A DNA stretch of 64,000 bases, taken from NCBI GenBank assembly GCA_021783175.1, contig JAJXUF010000001.1, forward strand, positions 50,876 through 114,875, given 5' to 3'. Made by a program: the position numbers and the translations under genes. Below, piece by piece: positions 25,449-34,193 of the stretch. Source of the DNA: Pseudomonadota bacterium (GTDB lineage Bacteria; Pseudomonadota; Gammaproteobacteria; Acidiferrobacterales; UBA6901). The notes beneath the pieces were generated by a model that was given only the letters and a program-made list of their open reading frames with translations, was not told the origin of the DNA and did no database searches. Position 1 is the first letter of the stretch; every line of letters begins with the position of its first letter.

Positions 25449-27023
25449 TCAAAACCATCCGTTTATACATACTGGCCCGGCAAAAAAATTCTGACTCAAG
25501 CTGTAGGTAAAGTCCTTCACATTGCCAGCTACATCGGTGATTGTTACATTGAATCCAGGGAGCGTTACTCCAACACTGTTCGGGATGATCCAGGAACCGG
25601 TGCCATCGCCGTTCGGCGTCAGGGTTGTCGCATAGCCGTTGACTGTCATTGATGTCACACCCGAGAGATTATCTCGGTAGGAGCCGCTCCAGTTAACGGT
25701 ACTATTTGGAAGCGTGTAATAACCATTTGTATCAACCCAGTAGCTGTTCACGCAGAACTGCGGTGGCGTGTGATCGACATTGAGCGGGTAGTTCCTGGTC
25801 ACGACCTCGCCGATGTAATCCGTCGCGCTGACGCTGAGTTTGTGCTGGCCTTCCGCGATGCTGCTTGTGTCGAGATCACCGGTGAACTCATAGTCACCGC
25901 CCAGCGCCGGCGGCGAAGCAGGATTAGTGATCGTCAGTGGATTGCCATCGAGAGCGAAGACCGGTGCGGTAGCAAAGCCGAAGGCATCGGTCAGAGACAC
26001 ATCGACCGTTACCGGGTTGTGCGCTGCATCCAGAGCGCCCACCCAGCCGGTGGGCGCATTCAAGACAAGATTGGCGCCACCCTCATCGAAGGAAATCACG
26101 GGTCGCGCGCCGAAGAGTGCACTTACGTTGTCGTTGTAGGCCTGCGCAACCGGCGCCAACGTCGCCGCGGACAGTGCCGTCTTGTTGTTGGGATTCTGCG
26201 CCGCGCGGATCATGTTCACGGCGAGCGCATGGCGATAGATATCCTCATTGAGGATAAACGTCCCGACATGAAGCGAGGCAGGATCGCCGTACTGATCCAG
26301 TCCCTTGCCGTCCAGCTCCCCATCCGCGGCGATGTCTTCGTGCATGAGGTCGGCGAGCGAGATCGAATTGTATGGAGCGCTGCCCACGGCGGCGTTGTCG
26401 GCCAGGGCCGCAGACTGGGTCCAGTTCGACAAAGCCGCGATCTCAAAGCCGTATTGCAGGCCGGGCGAGAGCGACGGCGAGGCATTCGACGGGTCGGTGA
26501 TGTCGAGCGGCGCCGTCTGGACGACGTCGACGCCAACGAGCTCGGAAACGAGCTTGTTGGCGGTATCGATCGCACTGGCAGGCGAAATGCCCCGCTGTGC
26601 GATATCGTATTCCGCCAGCCCCGCCGCGAGATGCGTGAAAGGCGTCACCATCACCGTGAGCGGTGTTCCGGACTGATAGTTGGCCAGCGTCGTCAGGGAC
26701 TGGCCGGGCAGAAGATCGACTTGCTGGCCTGTGGCTTCGTCGATGTAGTAGCCACCGCTGACTGCCACCAGGATGGGCTGATCTGCGCTACGAATCGAGA
26801 CGCTATAGTTGCCGCCGTTATCGGTGACCCCGCTGCCGAGAAGCGCGCCGGCTTGTCCGTCGGCGAAAGCGTAGATTGCCACATTGCCATTGATGATGGG
26901 CGCGTCGACTGCGGCGCCGGAGACAACGGCGGCCGGGCGTTGCGCCGGCAGGTTCCCCGAGCCACCACACGCGGCGATTGGCAGAAAGAAAAAAAACACA
27001 ATCAAAACAGGGACTTTGTTCAT
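25449..27023 (-). CDS. Large secreted lipoprotein, last gene of the T4SS-like operon
   Basis: A 524-residue protein with a type II signal peptide (LIVFFFFLPIAACGG; the lipidated Cys is residue 19). Residues about 33-90 resemble a small carboxypeptidase-regulatory/Ig-like beta domain (AAVDAPIINGNVAIYAF, DNGGNYSVSI). The middle is unassigned. Residues about 370-510 look like Ig-type repeats of surface adhesins (LSVSATDYIGEV and NVTITDVAGNVKDF blocks). A Cys near 423 and one near 518 could form a disulfide. It follows the barrel protein by 29 bp, with a good AAGGAT ribosome-binding site. Being co-directional and last after virB10, it may be surface-exposed and either exported by, or docked on, the secretion machine. 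It is much larger than VirB7. The function is unknown. Confidence 0.75.
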   Translation of the reverse strand: MNKVPVLIVFFFFLPIAACGGSGNLPAQRPAAVVSGAAVDAPIINGNVAIYAFADGQAGALLGSGVTDNGGNYSVSIRSADQPILVAVSGGYYIDEATGQQVDLLPGQSLTTLANYQSGTPLTVMVTPFTHLAAGLAEYDIAQRGISPASAIDTANKLVSELVGVDVVQTAPLDITDPSNASPSLSPGLQYGFEIAALSNWTQSAALADNAAVGSAPYNSISLADLMHEDIAADGELDGKGLDQYGDPASLHVGTFILNEDIYRHALAVNMIRAAQNPNNKTALSAATLAPVAQAYNDNVSALFGARPVISFDEGGANLVLNAPTGWVGALDAAHNPVTVDVSLTDAFGFATAPVFALDGNPLTITNPASPPALGGDYEFTGDLDTSSIAEGQHKLSVSATDYIGEVVTRNYPLNVDHTPPQFCVNSYWVDTNGYYTLPNSTVNWSGSYRDNLSGVTSMTVNGYATTLTPNGDGTGSWIIPNSVGVTLPGFNVTITDVAGNVKDFTYSLSQNFFAGPVCINGWF

Positions 27024-27052
27024 GGTGCAGATCCTTATGCATCAAGTGGGGT

Positions 27053-27634
27053 TCAGCGCAGCATGTAGTCGACGGTCGCATCGAGCGTGAGCGCCCGCGT
27101 GCCGCTGGAGCTGAGCGGCGCGTCGTATTGCACGGTAAATCCCAAATGCCACTGTTGCGTCCAGCGCCATTCGCTGCTGACACTCAGAATTGCATCGACC
27201 TCGCTGTTGGACCTATCGGGGTAGGTTGTGGCAAGAAATCCGCCGCTGTCGACGGTATGCCGCAGGCTGTCGGTTTCGTGTGCATAGCCAACGCCGATGC
27301 CCAGCCACGGCTTCCACGGATGGGAAAGGCGGAGCAGGTGCTGATAGGAAACGCTGACGGAAGCGCGCTTGACGTCCTGGCCGATATTGGCGGTGCCGGC
27401 ATCCAGAGTGAAGTGTTGATAATGCGCCTGGTAAAACAGGCGCGCGTCGCGCGCCCAGTCCGCGATGGCGATGAAACCGAGATCTGGGGCATAGGTGGTT
27501 TGCGTCGGCCCCGCGGGATCGTTGATCTCGTAGTAGCCGGCACCGGCCACAATGCCGATTCGAAGGGGTTCATCGGCGAGTGCCGGCGCGGCACACAGCG
27601 TTCCACACAGTGCGAAAATCCATTTCGCAGACAT
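27053..27634 (-). CDS. Small outer-membrane beta-barrel protein
   Basis: A 193-residue protein with a signal peptide (cleavage near ALA|DEP) and about eight amphipathic strands (for example LFYQAHYQHFTLDAG and HLGFTVQYDAPL), ending with the aromatic-containing TVDYMLR. Size and pattern fit the OmpW/opacity-like eight-stranded barrels; I cannot be more specific. It starts 56 bp after the virB10-like gene with a strong AAGGAGA ribosome-binding site and is followed by the lipoprotein after 29 bp. It could provide an outer-membrane pore or adhesin for the T4SS-like complex, or simply share its promoter. Confidence 0.7.
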   Translation of the reverse strand: MSAKWIFALCGTLCAAPALADEPLRIGIVAGAGYYEINDPAGPTQTTYAPDLGFIAIADWARDARLFYQAHYQHFTLDAGTANIGQDVKRASVSVSYQHLLRLSHPWKPWLGIGVGYAHETDSLRHTVDSGGFLATTYPDRSNSEVDAILSVSSEWRWTQQWHLGFTVQYDAPLSSSGTRALTLDATVDYMLR

Positions 27635-27690
27635 GGCTTCTCCTTATCCGAAACTGTTTACCTGCCTTGTGGCCATTTCTCCGGTTCCGA

Positions 27691-28548
27691 TCAGAATGTT
27701 GCCTCGATGCGCACCAGCACCGGTTGCGCCGTCACATAGATAGTCATGTTCGTTGATGTCGTTCTGTCGACATTCCGATCGGAGGTGTCCAGAATCGAGC
27801 CGCCCACCGCAGTCACTCCGGCGGCCGCAGGACTGCCATCGCCGAAGAGCGCATTCAAAGCCGAGTCGCCAGCCGCGAGAATGCCCTTGCCGGTGCTGCG
27901 CCTCAGCGCGCGCGCCATGTTGTCGGTAACAATGCCCGCCAGGCCACAGTTGCCCTGGGTGTCGAAAATGAGTCCCTTGAGCTTGAACTCGCGCCCGCCC
28001 GGAGTGATACCCTTTTTGGCCACGAGGTCCATGCGCCGGGTGATGCCGTTTACCCGGGCGCGCGCAAAAATCAGCGTACCGGCCGGCAGTGTTCGGCGAT
28101 CACCCGTGACTGTGCGCGTAATAACGAGTTCTGCCAGCCCCGGGTCAGCGCTTGAAATGTTTTTGGTCAGCCGTGCCCGAATCCACCTGCCAAGGCGGAT
28201 CCCGAAAGGATGCGCCGTGTCGGCAGGCACTGCATCCGAATAGATAGTCGCGCCAGTCGCGTGCGCGGGTAACGCCGAGTCGGTGCCAGGCGAAAGCGGT
28301 TCAATGTGCCCGGCTGGCACAATCGCCGGTGCGGGCTTTGCCGGCTCCGTCACGGGAATGTCAGAGCTTTCCGGCAAGAGCGATCCCGGGTCGGCCGGGT
28401 GCGCGCGCGCCGCGCGCGCCTGCGCGAGATGCTCATCTTTTTGTGCCAACTCGCGCAGCTCCCGAGCGGTAATGGCATATGCCGGGGGCGGCTGGACGGC
28501 AGCGAGGAGCGTGATGGCAAGCGCCGTCGCTGCCAGGCGCGTCACCAC
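27691..28548 (-). CDS. VirB10/TraB/TraM-like T4SS core protein
   Basis: A 285-residue protein starting at GTG 28548 and overlapping the preceding gene by 7 bases. After a Pro-rich linker (residues about 45-95), the C-terminal domain carries RTLPAGTLIFARARV and KGLIFDTQGNCGLAGIV, then a helical Ala-rich segment and TNMTIYVTAQPVLVRIE. That order resembles the beta-barrel-plus-antenna domain of VirB10-type proteins. Unlike classical VirB10, which spans the inner membrane, the N-terminus looks like a cleavable signal peptide (PPPAYA|ITA), so the protein may be purely periplasmic. The assignment depends on this pattern and on the operon position right after virB8- and virB9-like genes. Confidence 0.58.
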   Translation of the reverse strand: MVTRLAATALAITLLAAVQPPPAYAITARELRELAQKDEHLAQARAARAHPADPGSLLPESSDIPVTEPAKPAPAIVPAGHIEPLSPGTDSALPAHATGATIYSDAVPADTAHPFGIRLGRWIRARLTKNISSADPGLAELVITRTVTGDRRTLPAGTLIFARARVNGITRRMDLVAKKGITPGGREFKLKGLIFDTQGNCGLAGIVTDNMARALRRSTGKGILAAGDSALNALFGDGSPAAAGVTAVGGSILDTSDRNVDRTTSTNMTIYVTAQPVLVRIEATF

Positions 28549-29444
28549 TGAGCCTCCAGTCCGGTTTTGTCGGTAAGGACCTGAAGGCGCAACCGGTTCG
28601 CGGGATTGAGATCCGCACCGACCACGGTGACAGTGCCGCGCCCGTCGGCGCGCGGCGCGATCCGGTCCGGCAGCATATCGGCCGCATCGATCGGGGTGAG
28701 CGCCGCGGTTCGGGCGTCGAGCGAGAAGAGTTTTGCATCCTTGACGGTGAGGCCGTGATCATAGCTGCCATTGTGAACGTCGAAGGCGATTACCGTATAG
28801 GGACCGAAACTCAGCGACTTATTGACGTACAGCACCACGTCGTCTCCATCTTTGAGATTTCTTCTTTCCTCTTCCTCAATGCGGCGGTATTTCGGCGGGT
28901 GCAGGGCCAGCGTGCCGATTCGCGCGATCGCCCGTTCATCGATTCGGTGGTCAACCTCCGCCAGGCGCTGGCGATATGTGGTCTCGAGATCGCGGGTGCG
29001 GCGCGCGACAGCCTGTTGAATCAGGTTTTCGCGCGGCTTGCGACTAAGTTCGAAGATGACGTCACTGGCGTCGTGTGCCCGGTCGGAGGTCGTGCGCAGT
29101 TCAATACTGATTTCATAACCGGCGACCGTGACATATAGAAAACCGTAATAATGCCCGCTGCGCAAGTTTTCCGGCGTCGTTACCACGAACGAGTTGCGTC
29201 CCGGATCGCGGTGCGAAACGAACACGGCCGGGTTGGTAATAACCAGGGTAAACGGTATGTCCCGGTCCTGCTTATCAAGCACGAAAGGAAAGATGAAGCG
29301 TGTGCCGAGACCGGGCACGATGTCGGCGGTAAGGGTTGTGTAGTCCGTCAGGATGATATGCCGCTGGCGCGGGTCGGCCGAGGCGGCAGGGGACAACGTC
29401 GATAGCAGCAGCAAGGTCGCCAACAACCGGGAGAATCTAATCAT
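28542..29444 (-). CDS. VirB9/TraK/TraN-like T4SS outer-membrane-complex protein
   Basis: A 300-residue periplasmic protein with a signal peptide (cleavage near ASA|DPR). It is beta-rich at both ends (FIFPFVLDKQDRDIPF; VVLYVNKSLSFGPYTVIAF) with a charged helical segment in between (residues about 130-195, ARRTRDLETTYRQRLAEVD). VirB9-type proteins have two beta domains that join VirB7 and VirB10 in the core complex; the C-terminal part here fits that. The start lies one base after the virB8-like stop, and the end overlaps the virB10-like gene. Homology is not obvious by eye, so the name is inferred largely from gene order. Confidence 0.52.
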   Translation of the reverse strand: MIRFSRLLATLLLLSTLSPAASADPRQRHIILTDYTTLTADIVPGLGTRFIFPFVLDKQDRDIPFTLVITNPAVFVSHRDPGRNSFVVTTPENLRSGHYYGFLYVTVAGYEISIELRTTSDRAHDASDVIFELSRKPRENLIQQAVARRTRDLETTYRQRLAEVDHRIDERAIARIGTLALHPPKYRRIEEEERRNLKDGDDVVLYVNKSLSFGPYTVIAFDVHNGSYDHGLTVKDAKLFSLDARTAALTPIDAADMLPDRIAPRADGRGTVTVVGADLNPANRLRLQVLTDKTGLEAQW

Positions 29445-29445
29445 G

Positions 29446-30102
29446 TCAGTTATCGCGGATGCCGGAGATCTCGAGGCCGGCAGTATCGAGGGTGGTGCGC
29501 GGTACGACCGTGAGATTCAGCGTGGTGTCGAACGCGCGTTTACTTCGGTGATTGTCTCCGGTATAGACGTGGATAATGCCGCGCACGCGCACCAGAACGT
29601 GCGCTCCGTGGCGGTCAAGGACGCGCGTGCCGTCGCTGGTCGGAAAGAAACTGATGCGCGAGCGTGCGGCCGCTTCATGGACGCGGGCGAGGTAGTCGCC
29701 TTGACCGTAGAGGGCACCGCGCTGCAGGGCCTTGAGGGTTGCATGGCGCAGGGCCGGAGTCATCATGTTAAGTGCAGCGGCGTAGTCGCTGAATATCGTG
29801 GCGCTGTTGAGACTCAGATAATTGTCGAGGAAGTGTTCGGCACCAGCGATGATTTCGTCGTCCGAGCGTGTTGCGGGATTGAGATATTCCACCCGCCCCA
29901 GCACCCGACCGGCGGCGTCAACGGCGATAACCGGCTTGGGCGCAAGCGTGCTGACGAAAATTAGCAGAACAAAAACGGTAAGCAGCGTAAAAAAAGCAAT
30001 CCACCCTGCCAGCGCATAGCGCTCAAAACGCAAAACCAGCGCACCGCTGCGCCCGTGCAGGCGCAACAAATCATTAGGTTTGAGCCGCTCCGGTGTGGTC
30101 AT
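29446..30102 (-). CDS. VirB8/TraE-like T4SS inner-membrane protein
   Basis: A 218-residue protein starting at the ATG at 30102 (AAGGA upstream); a longer frame beginning upstream lies mostly inside the preceding gene and is not used. A short cytoplasmic N-terminus is followed by one membrane helix (LAGWIAFFTLLTVFVLLIFV, about residues 30-50) and a periplasmic domain of NTF2-like pattern (EIIAGAEHFLDNYLSLN, RISFFPTSDG, LNLTVVPRTTLD). That topology is the VirB8/TraE one. The start overlaps the 3' end of the virB6-like gene by 29 bases. VirB8 bridges the cytoplasmic and outer-membrane parts of T4SS. Confidence 0.62.
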   Translation of the reverse strand: MTTPERLKPNDLLRLHGRSGALVLRFERYALAGWIAFFTLLTVFVLLIFVSTLAPKPVIAVDAAGRVLGRVEYLNPATRSDDEIIAGAEHFLDNYLSLNSATIFSDYAAALNMMTPALRHATLKALQRGALYGQGDYLARVHEAAARSRISFFPTSDGTRVLDRHGAHVLVRVRGIIHVYTGDNHRSKRAFDTTLNLTVVPRTTLDTAGLEISGIRDN

Positions 30103-31189
30103 TGCGCTTCCTTGTGCGTGATTGACGGGGTTTTCTGGTTGTGCCGGCTGGCGTGACATTTTCCTTGCGCGGCGACGGATCCGGGTGATTCGGTGCCAAG
30201 CCGTCTGCGGCGTTTTTTGCCGGGCGGGCATCGGCCATGCGCGGTCGCGGCACCGTTACCGACGGCGGACTGCCGGTTCTCGACGTCGGTGCAAAAGCGC
30301 TAGCCCCTGACGTGCGTTCCACGCGGCGCGCGAGTCCTGCGCCGGCGGCAACCGCGGCGGCGGTAAATGGGGTGACAAGGCTTGCTGCGGTGCCGCTGGC
30401 GAGCAACGCGTGGGCAATAAAAGGCGCCGCGACAAGAATTGCGGAAACGATGAGATTGAGCACACTGTAGAGCATGTAGATGGCGCCGCTCGTGTCTGCC
30501 CCGGACACAGCGGGATCGGTGATGAGTGCCTGAGCCGCATGGTGGAAAACCGGAGCAAAGAGCGCAAGCATCAGCGCCTGCACCACTGGCCAAAGCAGGA
30601 TTGTCCCGAAAAAATGCCCCCAGGGCCGCAACAGGCGTAGTGTGCCGCTTATGGATAGGGGAATAGCGATGAGTCCCCAAAGAAACCCCACGCTGTAACC
30701 AATGGCATTGGCAATCTTGAGAAACGCGGCGAGAAAGGCCAGCACCAGCAGCGTTGCGTAGTAGAACAGGAACATGACGGCCTTGACGAGATTGGCCGCC
30801 AGGTTGTCGAGCAGCGAATCAATACCGGTAATGTTGTCCGGCTTGGCTGCCGCCTGAGAGGCAAGCTGCGCAAGCTGATCGGTGATGAGATGCAGCGAGC
30901 CAATGCGGTCCATGCTGCGGTAGACGGCGTTCATGAAGCCGGAAAGCAGGGTGCCCAGCGCAAAATAGAGCGCAAGCACGGTTCCCCAAAGCGCGATATC
31001 GCGCAACGCCCGCGCCCAGCGACCCTCGCCGGCCAGTGCGTCGAACCCGGTCTCGAGTGTGCGCAGGTAGACGCCAATCACAAGCAGCGTGGGAGCAAAG
31101 GTTGCCGCTACGTAACGCGCGGCCGTGGCCGAGGAAGCGTAGATTGGCTGCGGATCGAGGCTTGCAATCAGCAGGGCGACATCGTTCAT
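30074..31189 (-). CDS. VirB6/TrbL-like polytopic T4SS membrane protein
   Basis: A 371-residue protein with five to six membrane helices (for example FAPTLLVIGVYL, IALWGTVLALYFALGTLLSG, MFLFYYATLLVLAFLAAFL, IVSAILVAAPFIAHALLASG) and a long, hydrophilic, Pro/Arg/Lys-rich cytoplasmic tail from about residue 290. This is the VirB6/TrbL layout: an inner-membrane channel component. ATGA overlap with the virB5-like gene shows translational coupling. The very basic tail (TRKPRQSRTRKRNDH) is longer than the channel domain requires and could bind nucleic acid or partner proteins. Confidence 0.75.
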   Translation of the reverse strand: MNDVALLIASLDPQPIYASSATAARYVAATFAPTLLVIGVYLRTLETGFDALAGEGRWARALRDIALWGTVLALYFALGTLLSGFMNAVYRSMDRIGSLHLITDQLAQLASQAAAKPDNITGIDSLLDNLAANLVKAVMFLFYYATLLVLAFLAAFLKIANAIGYSVGFLWGLIAIPLSISGTLRLLRPWGHFFGTILLWPVVQALMLALFAPVFHHAAQALITDPAVSGADTSGAIYMLYSVLNLIVSAILVAAPFIAHALLASGTAASLVTPFTAAAVAAGAGLARRVERTSGASAFAPTSRTGSPPSVTVPRPRMADARPAKNAADGLAPNHPDPSPRKENVTPAGTTRKPRQSRTRKRNDHTGAAQT

Positions 31190-31812
31190 TGCGCCCCCAG
31201 GGTGCGGTAAATCGCTCCCGCACCGGTCACGAGGGAACGGGCGTCAATATCCGCCTGTGCCGCCGCCGCGGCCTGTGCGCTCTGGCGTTGCGCTTCGGCC
31301 GCAGCCAGCGCAGCCAGCGCGGCAGTGGACTGCGCGGTGACCTGACTGCTGTCGCGCGGGCCAAGATCGAGCGCGGATCTTTGCAGGTTGTGTCCGGCCG
31401 CGGACTGAAGTTGGCGCAGCTGCGCCATCGCCGAAAGCTGATCGAGTTCAATTCCGTAGGAGGCGCTGTTGCCTGGATCCTTGGCGAGAAGCGTCTCGAT
31501 GCGCGAGCGCGTGGCTGCCAGGCCATCGATCGCAGTGGAGGGCACGAGGCTCGTGGCGAGGGCGACGTAGTCCTTGTTGCGCACGCTGTTGATCGTCTGT
31601 TGCGCGCGCGAAGTCATGTCTTTGATATCTTGCAGGGCCGCAAGCTCGTGGTTCAAGGTCGAGTAGGCCTGCTGCAGCTCGCTGTATATCGAGACAAGTT
31701 CGCCGTAGCTGCTGGGATCGAAGCTGATGTCGCCCACGCCCAGAAACGCTTGTGCCGGACGCATGCCGCCAAGCGCGAGCAGTGCCGTCAGGAGGAAGCG
31801 CCAGCGCTTCAT
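31186..31812 (-). CDS. VirB5/TrbJ-like T4SS minor pilus protein
   Basis: A 208-residue secreted protein (signal peptide, cleavage near AQA|FLG). The mature protein is almost entirely helical, with coiled-coil-like stretches (ELVSIYSELQQAYSTLNHEL; LAALAAAEAQRQSAQAAAAA). TrbJ/VirB5 proteins have this helical-bundle form and sit at the pilus tip or in the periplasm. It lies between virB4- and virB6-like genes, with ATGA overlaps at both ends, the normal position for this component. Confidence 0.72.
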   Translation of the reverse strand: MKRWRFLLTALLALGGMRPAQAFLGVGDISFDPSSYGELVSIYSELQQAYSTLNHELAALQDIKDMTSRAQQTINSVRNKDYVALATSLVPSTAIDGLAATRSRIETLLAKDPGNSASYGIELDQLSAMAQLRQLQSAAGHNLQRSALDLGPRDSSQVTAQSTAALAALAAAEAQRQSAQAAAAAQADIDARSLVTGAGAIYRTLGAQ

Positions 31813-34193
31813 GCGGTTTCGGCTTGCGCTACAGGCAAGTTGCGGGCGGCGCGCAGAAGACGTAGACGCTCAAGCGGGTCGCGTGTTTTGGTTGCGATTG
31901 CGTCCTTGAGGTCGAGATCCTGCGGGGAAGTCGAAGCAAGATCCAGTATGAGCGATGGAAAGGTCAAATGCAGATTGTAGTATTGGGCACCGACGCTGCG
32001 CAGTGCGGGGCGCCATGCGTCGGTCAGCGGGTAGCGGAAGGCGCGCCAGGCAGCAAGCGGACCCTTGGGCATGTTGATGCGCTCGCCGATGGCGTCCCAT
32101 TCATCGCCGCGGTAGAGCAGAGAGCGCAGCGGCATGCTGTTGATGATTTCCGTCTCCAGACAGTCTATCTCGCGGATTCCCTGGGTCACGATGTCGATAG
32201 CCGCGCGGTCTTTGCGGCCCATACGCGCGAGTTCGCTAACCAGGCGGCCGACAATATGGGGCGCGTCGGCCACGAACTTGTGCATCTCGTCGAGCAGCAC
32301 GCGCGCCGCATTACGCCGCGCGAACGCCAGATGCTTGTAACGCATCGCGATGAAAACGAGGTAGAAGCGCAGCAGAGCGGGGCTGGCCCGGTCGACATCC
32401 CTGAGATCACAGCCGGTGATACCTTCGCTCAGCTGCAGATTGTCGGGACGGGAAAAAATGCGTCCGGCGGCGGTTTCAAGAAAGCTGTGAAGATTAGCCG
32501 CCATGCGGCGGGCACTGGTGCGCTGCTCTTCGGTGTCGTAATCGGTGCGTTCCAGCCAGACCAGGTAATCGGCGAGATTGGGCGCCTCGCGTGCGCGTTC
32601 AGGCACGGCATAGAGAATCTGCAATGCAGTTTCCGCTGCCGCCCGTTCGTGCACGTCGAGCTCGGTGCGTCCGTCGGTAAGCAGAAAGGCGAGCGCGTTG
32701 ACGGTACCGCCGGCGATGTGCGCATCGAGCGGGATGTCCGCCGCGTCATTGGCCACGCGAAAGGGTGGAAGCGGATTGACGACTGTGCCGCCCGGGTCGA
32801 TGCGAGTGTAGGTGCCGCCGAATCCCTCGACCACCCAGCGATAGGTGGACCCGATTTCGAGAATGTACCAGTCGATGCCGATAGGATAGGTTTCGGCGAT
32901 GGTTGCCACCTTGTCGACACCCTTGCCGCCGCCCGTCATCGCCACGGTGAAACTGTGCGCCACCGGTTGGTCGGAAAGGCTGAAACCCACAAGCTGGCCG
33001 GAGGTGCCAAGACGCAGCGACTCGGGCCGGCCGTCGCCCATCCCATAGACCTGCACCGGCAGCATGTTGGCGACCTGCCACGCGTGATCGGTGCGGAAAA
33101 GTGGCGCGCGGTAGCCCTGTCCCGGTTGCGCCGCGCGGAAATAGGGTAGCTGCACGTACGTGGCCATGCGCACCTGGCCACCCGCGCCCATGATTCTGTC
33201 GGAAATGCTGCGCGCATGCTCGTTGACTTCCGCGCGCGAGCCATGCAGGTGGATGATGTAACTGTTGTGATAGACGCGCAGGCCGTTTTCTGCGACGAAG
33301 CTGCGAAAATCGGCGAGATCGCGCACCGTCTGCGTTTGATGGTCGCGCCCGCGATGACCAAGCGTGCCTTCGGCGATATCGCTCTGCCGTTCGCTGACGC
33401 GCATTGCTTCGCGGGTGTCGACCGGCCTGACCACGGCAACGGCGTGCATCGCCAGAGGAAGTGCCGACAATTCCTGAAACCAGCCGGCCTCAGCATCTGG
33501 ATAGAGGTGCACGAGCTGTACCTGGGTCGGGTGGTTTTCGACGCACACTGCGCCATCGTCGACGCGCGGTGCGGCACGCAGAATCTGTTCGGCAAGCAAC
33601 AGCTGCGGATCGTATACCGTCTGTGCGCCGGCTTCGAATGCCGGGCGGTCGACGCTTTGAATGATGCGTTTAATATAGTGCTCGACCGCCGCGATGCGCG
33701 CCCCGGGAAGGTGAGGCAGAAGGTGCTGCGCCTGGACACGCAGGGTTTCTGCATTTTCCGCCTGGCGCTGCAATGCGCGTCGAGCCCCAGGCAGAAATCC
33801 AGCACGCGGCAGCTTGACCAGCACAAGGGCCACGCTGTTGCTGATGCCGTAACTGCGCAGGTGTTGCGCCTGGGCGGCGCGTACTGCTGCAGCCAGGGCC
33901 CCGCCACGGAACGCCTTTTGTCCCTGGTGCAGGTAGGCATCGGCCAGCGACTCATCCCACTCGCGCCACCAGTGAAACTCGGCGCAGAATCCGATATCCA
34001 GTGCTGCCAACGCACTATGCAATGTGCTCCAGGTTTGCGCGCGCTCGGTTGCGGTAAGAAGTTCGGCGTCGATGCCGGACCATTCGATCAGCAGGGAAAC
34101 GGCGCCATCACTGTGGGCAATCACGTCATCGCCCAGCTTGTGCGACCAGGTGTAGAGGGCCGAGTACTGACGCGAGCGGGCTAGCAGCCGCAT
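31809..34193 (-). CDS. VirB4/TraC-like T4SS ATPase with atypical Walker A
   Basis: A 794-residue protein. Residues about 1-380 form the VirB4 N-terminal region, including a HGSRAEVNEHARSISDRIMG segment. The ATPase core has a Walker-A-like MTGGGKGVDKV (Lys near 424), a Walker B VLLDEMHKF (Asp near 635), and a later IDIVTQGIREID, like the VTQ motif of VirB4. The P-loop is unusual: GGGKG has the Lys but Gly where Ser/Thr normally binds magnesium. VirB4 ATPases energise pilus assembly and substrate entry in all T4SS. The gene overlaps both neighbours by one to four bases. If the P-loop is functional, this would be the only obvious motor in the operon, as no VirB11 or VirD4 gene was found. Confidence 0.85.
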   Translation of the reverse strand: MRLLARSRQYSALYTWSHKLGDDVIAHSDGAVSLLIEWSGIDAELLTATERAQTWSTLHSALAALDIGFCAEFHWWREWDESLADAYLHQGQKAFRGGALAAAVRAAQAQHLRSYGISNSVALVLVKLPRAGFLPGARRALQRQAENAETLRVQAQHLLPHLPGARIAAVEHYIKRIIQSVDRPAFEAGAQTVYDPQLLLAEQILRAAPRVDDGAVCVENHPTQVQLVHLYPDAEAGWFQELSALPLAMHAVAVVRPVDTREAMRVSERQSDIAEGTLGHRGRDHQTQTVRDLADFRSFVAENGLRVYHNSYIIHLHGSRAEVNEHARSISDRIMGAGGQVRMATYVQLPYFRAAQPGQGYRAPLFRTDHAWQVANMLPVQVYGMGDGRPESLRLGTSGQLVGFSLSDQPVAHSFTVAMTGGGKGVDKVATIAETYPIGIDWYILEIGSTYRWVVEGFGGTYTRIDPGGTVVNPLPPFRVANDAADIPLDAHIAGGTVNALAFLLTDGRTELDVHERAAAETALQILYAVPERAREAPNLADYLVWLERTDYDTEEQRTSARRMAANLHSFLETAAGRIFSRPDNLQLSEGITGCDLRDVDRASPALLRFYLVFIAMRYKHLAFARRNAARVLLDEMHKFVADAPHIVGRLVSELARMGRKDRAAIDIVTQGIREIDCLETEIINSMPLRSLLYRGDEWDAIGERINMPKGPLAAWRAFRYPLTDAWRPALRSVGAQYYNLHLTFPSLILDLASTSPQDLDLKDAIATKTRDPLERLRLLRAARNLPVAQAETA

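Noticed and set aside
25770..27068. 432-codon plus-strand frame opposite the lipoprotein
   Set aside because: It is the antisense shadow of a GC-rich gene with lipobox, ribosome-binding site and operon context on the minus strand.
31968..34184. Two long plus-strand frames (393 and 322 codons) opposite the VirB4-like gene
   Set aside because: Antisense of a gene with clear Walker B and VTQ motifs; no motifs of their own.
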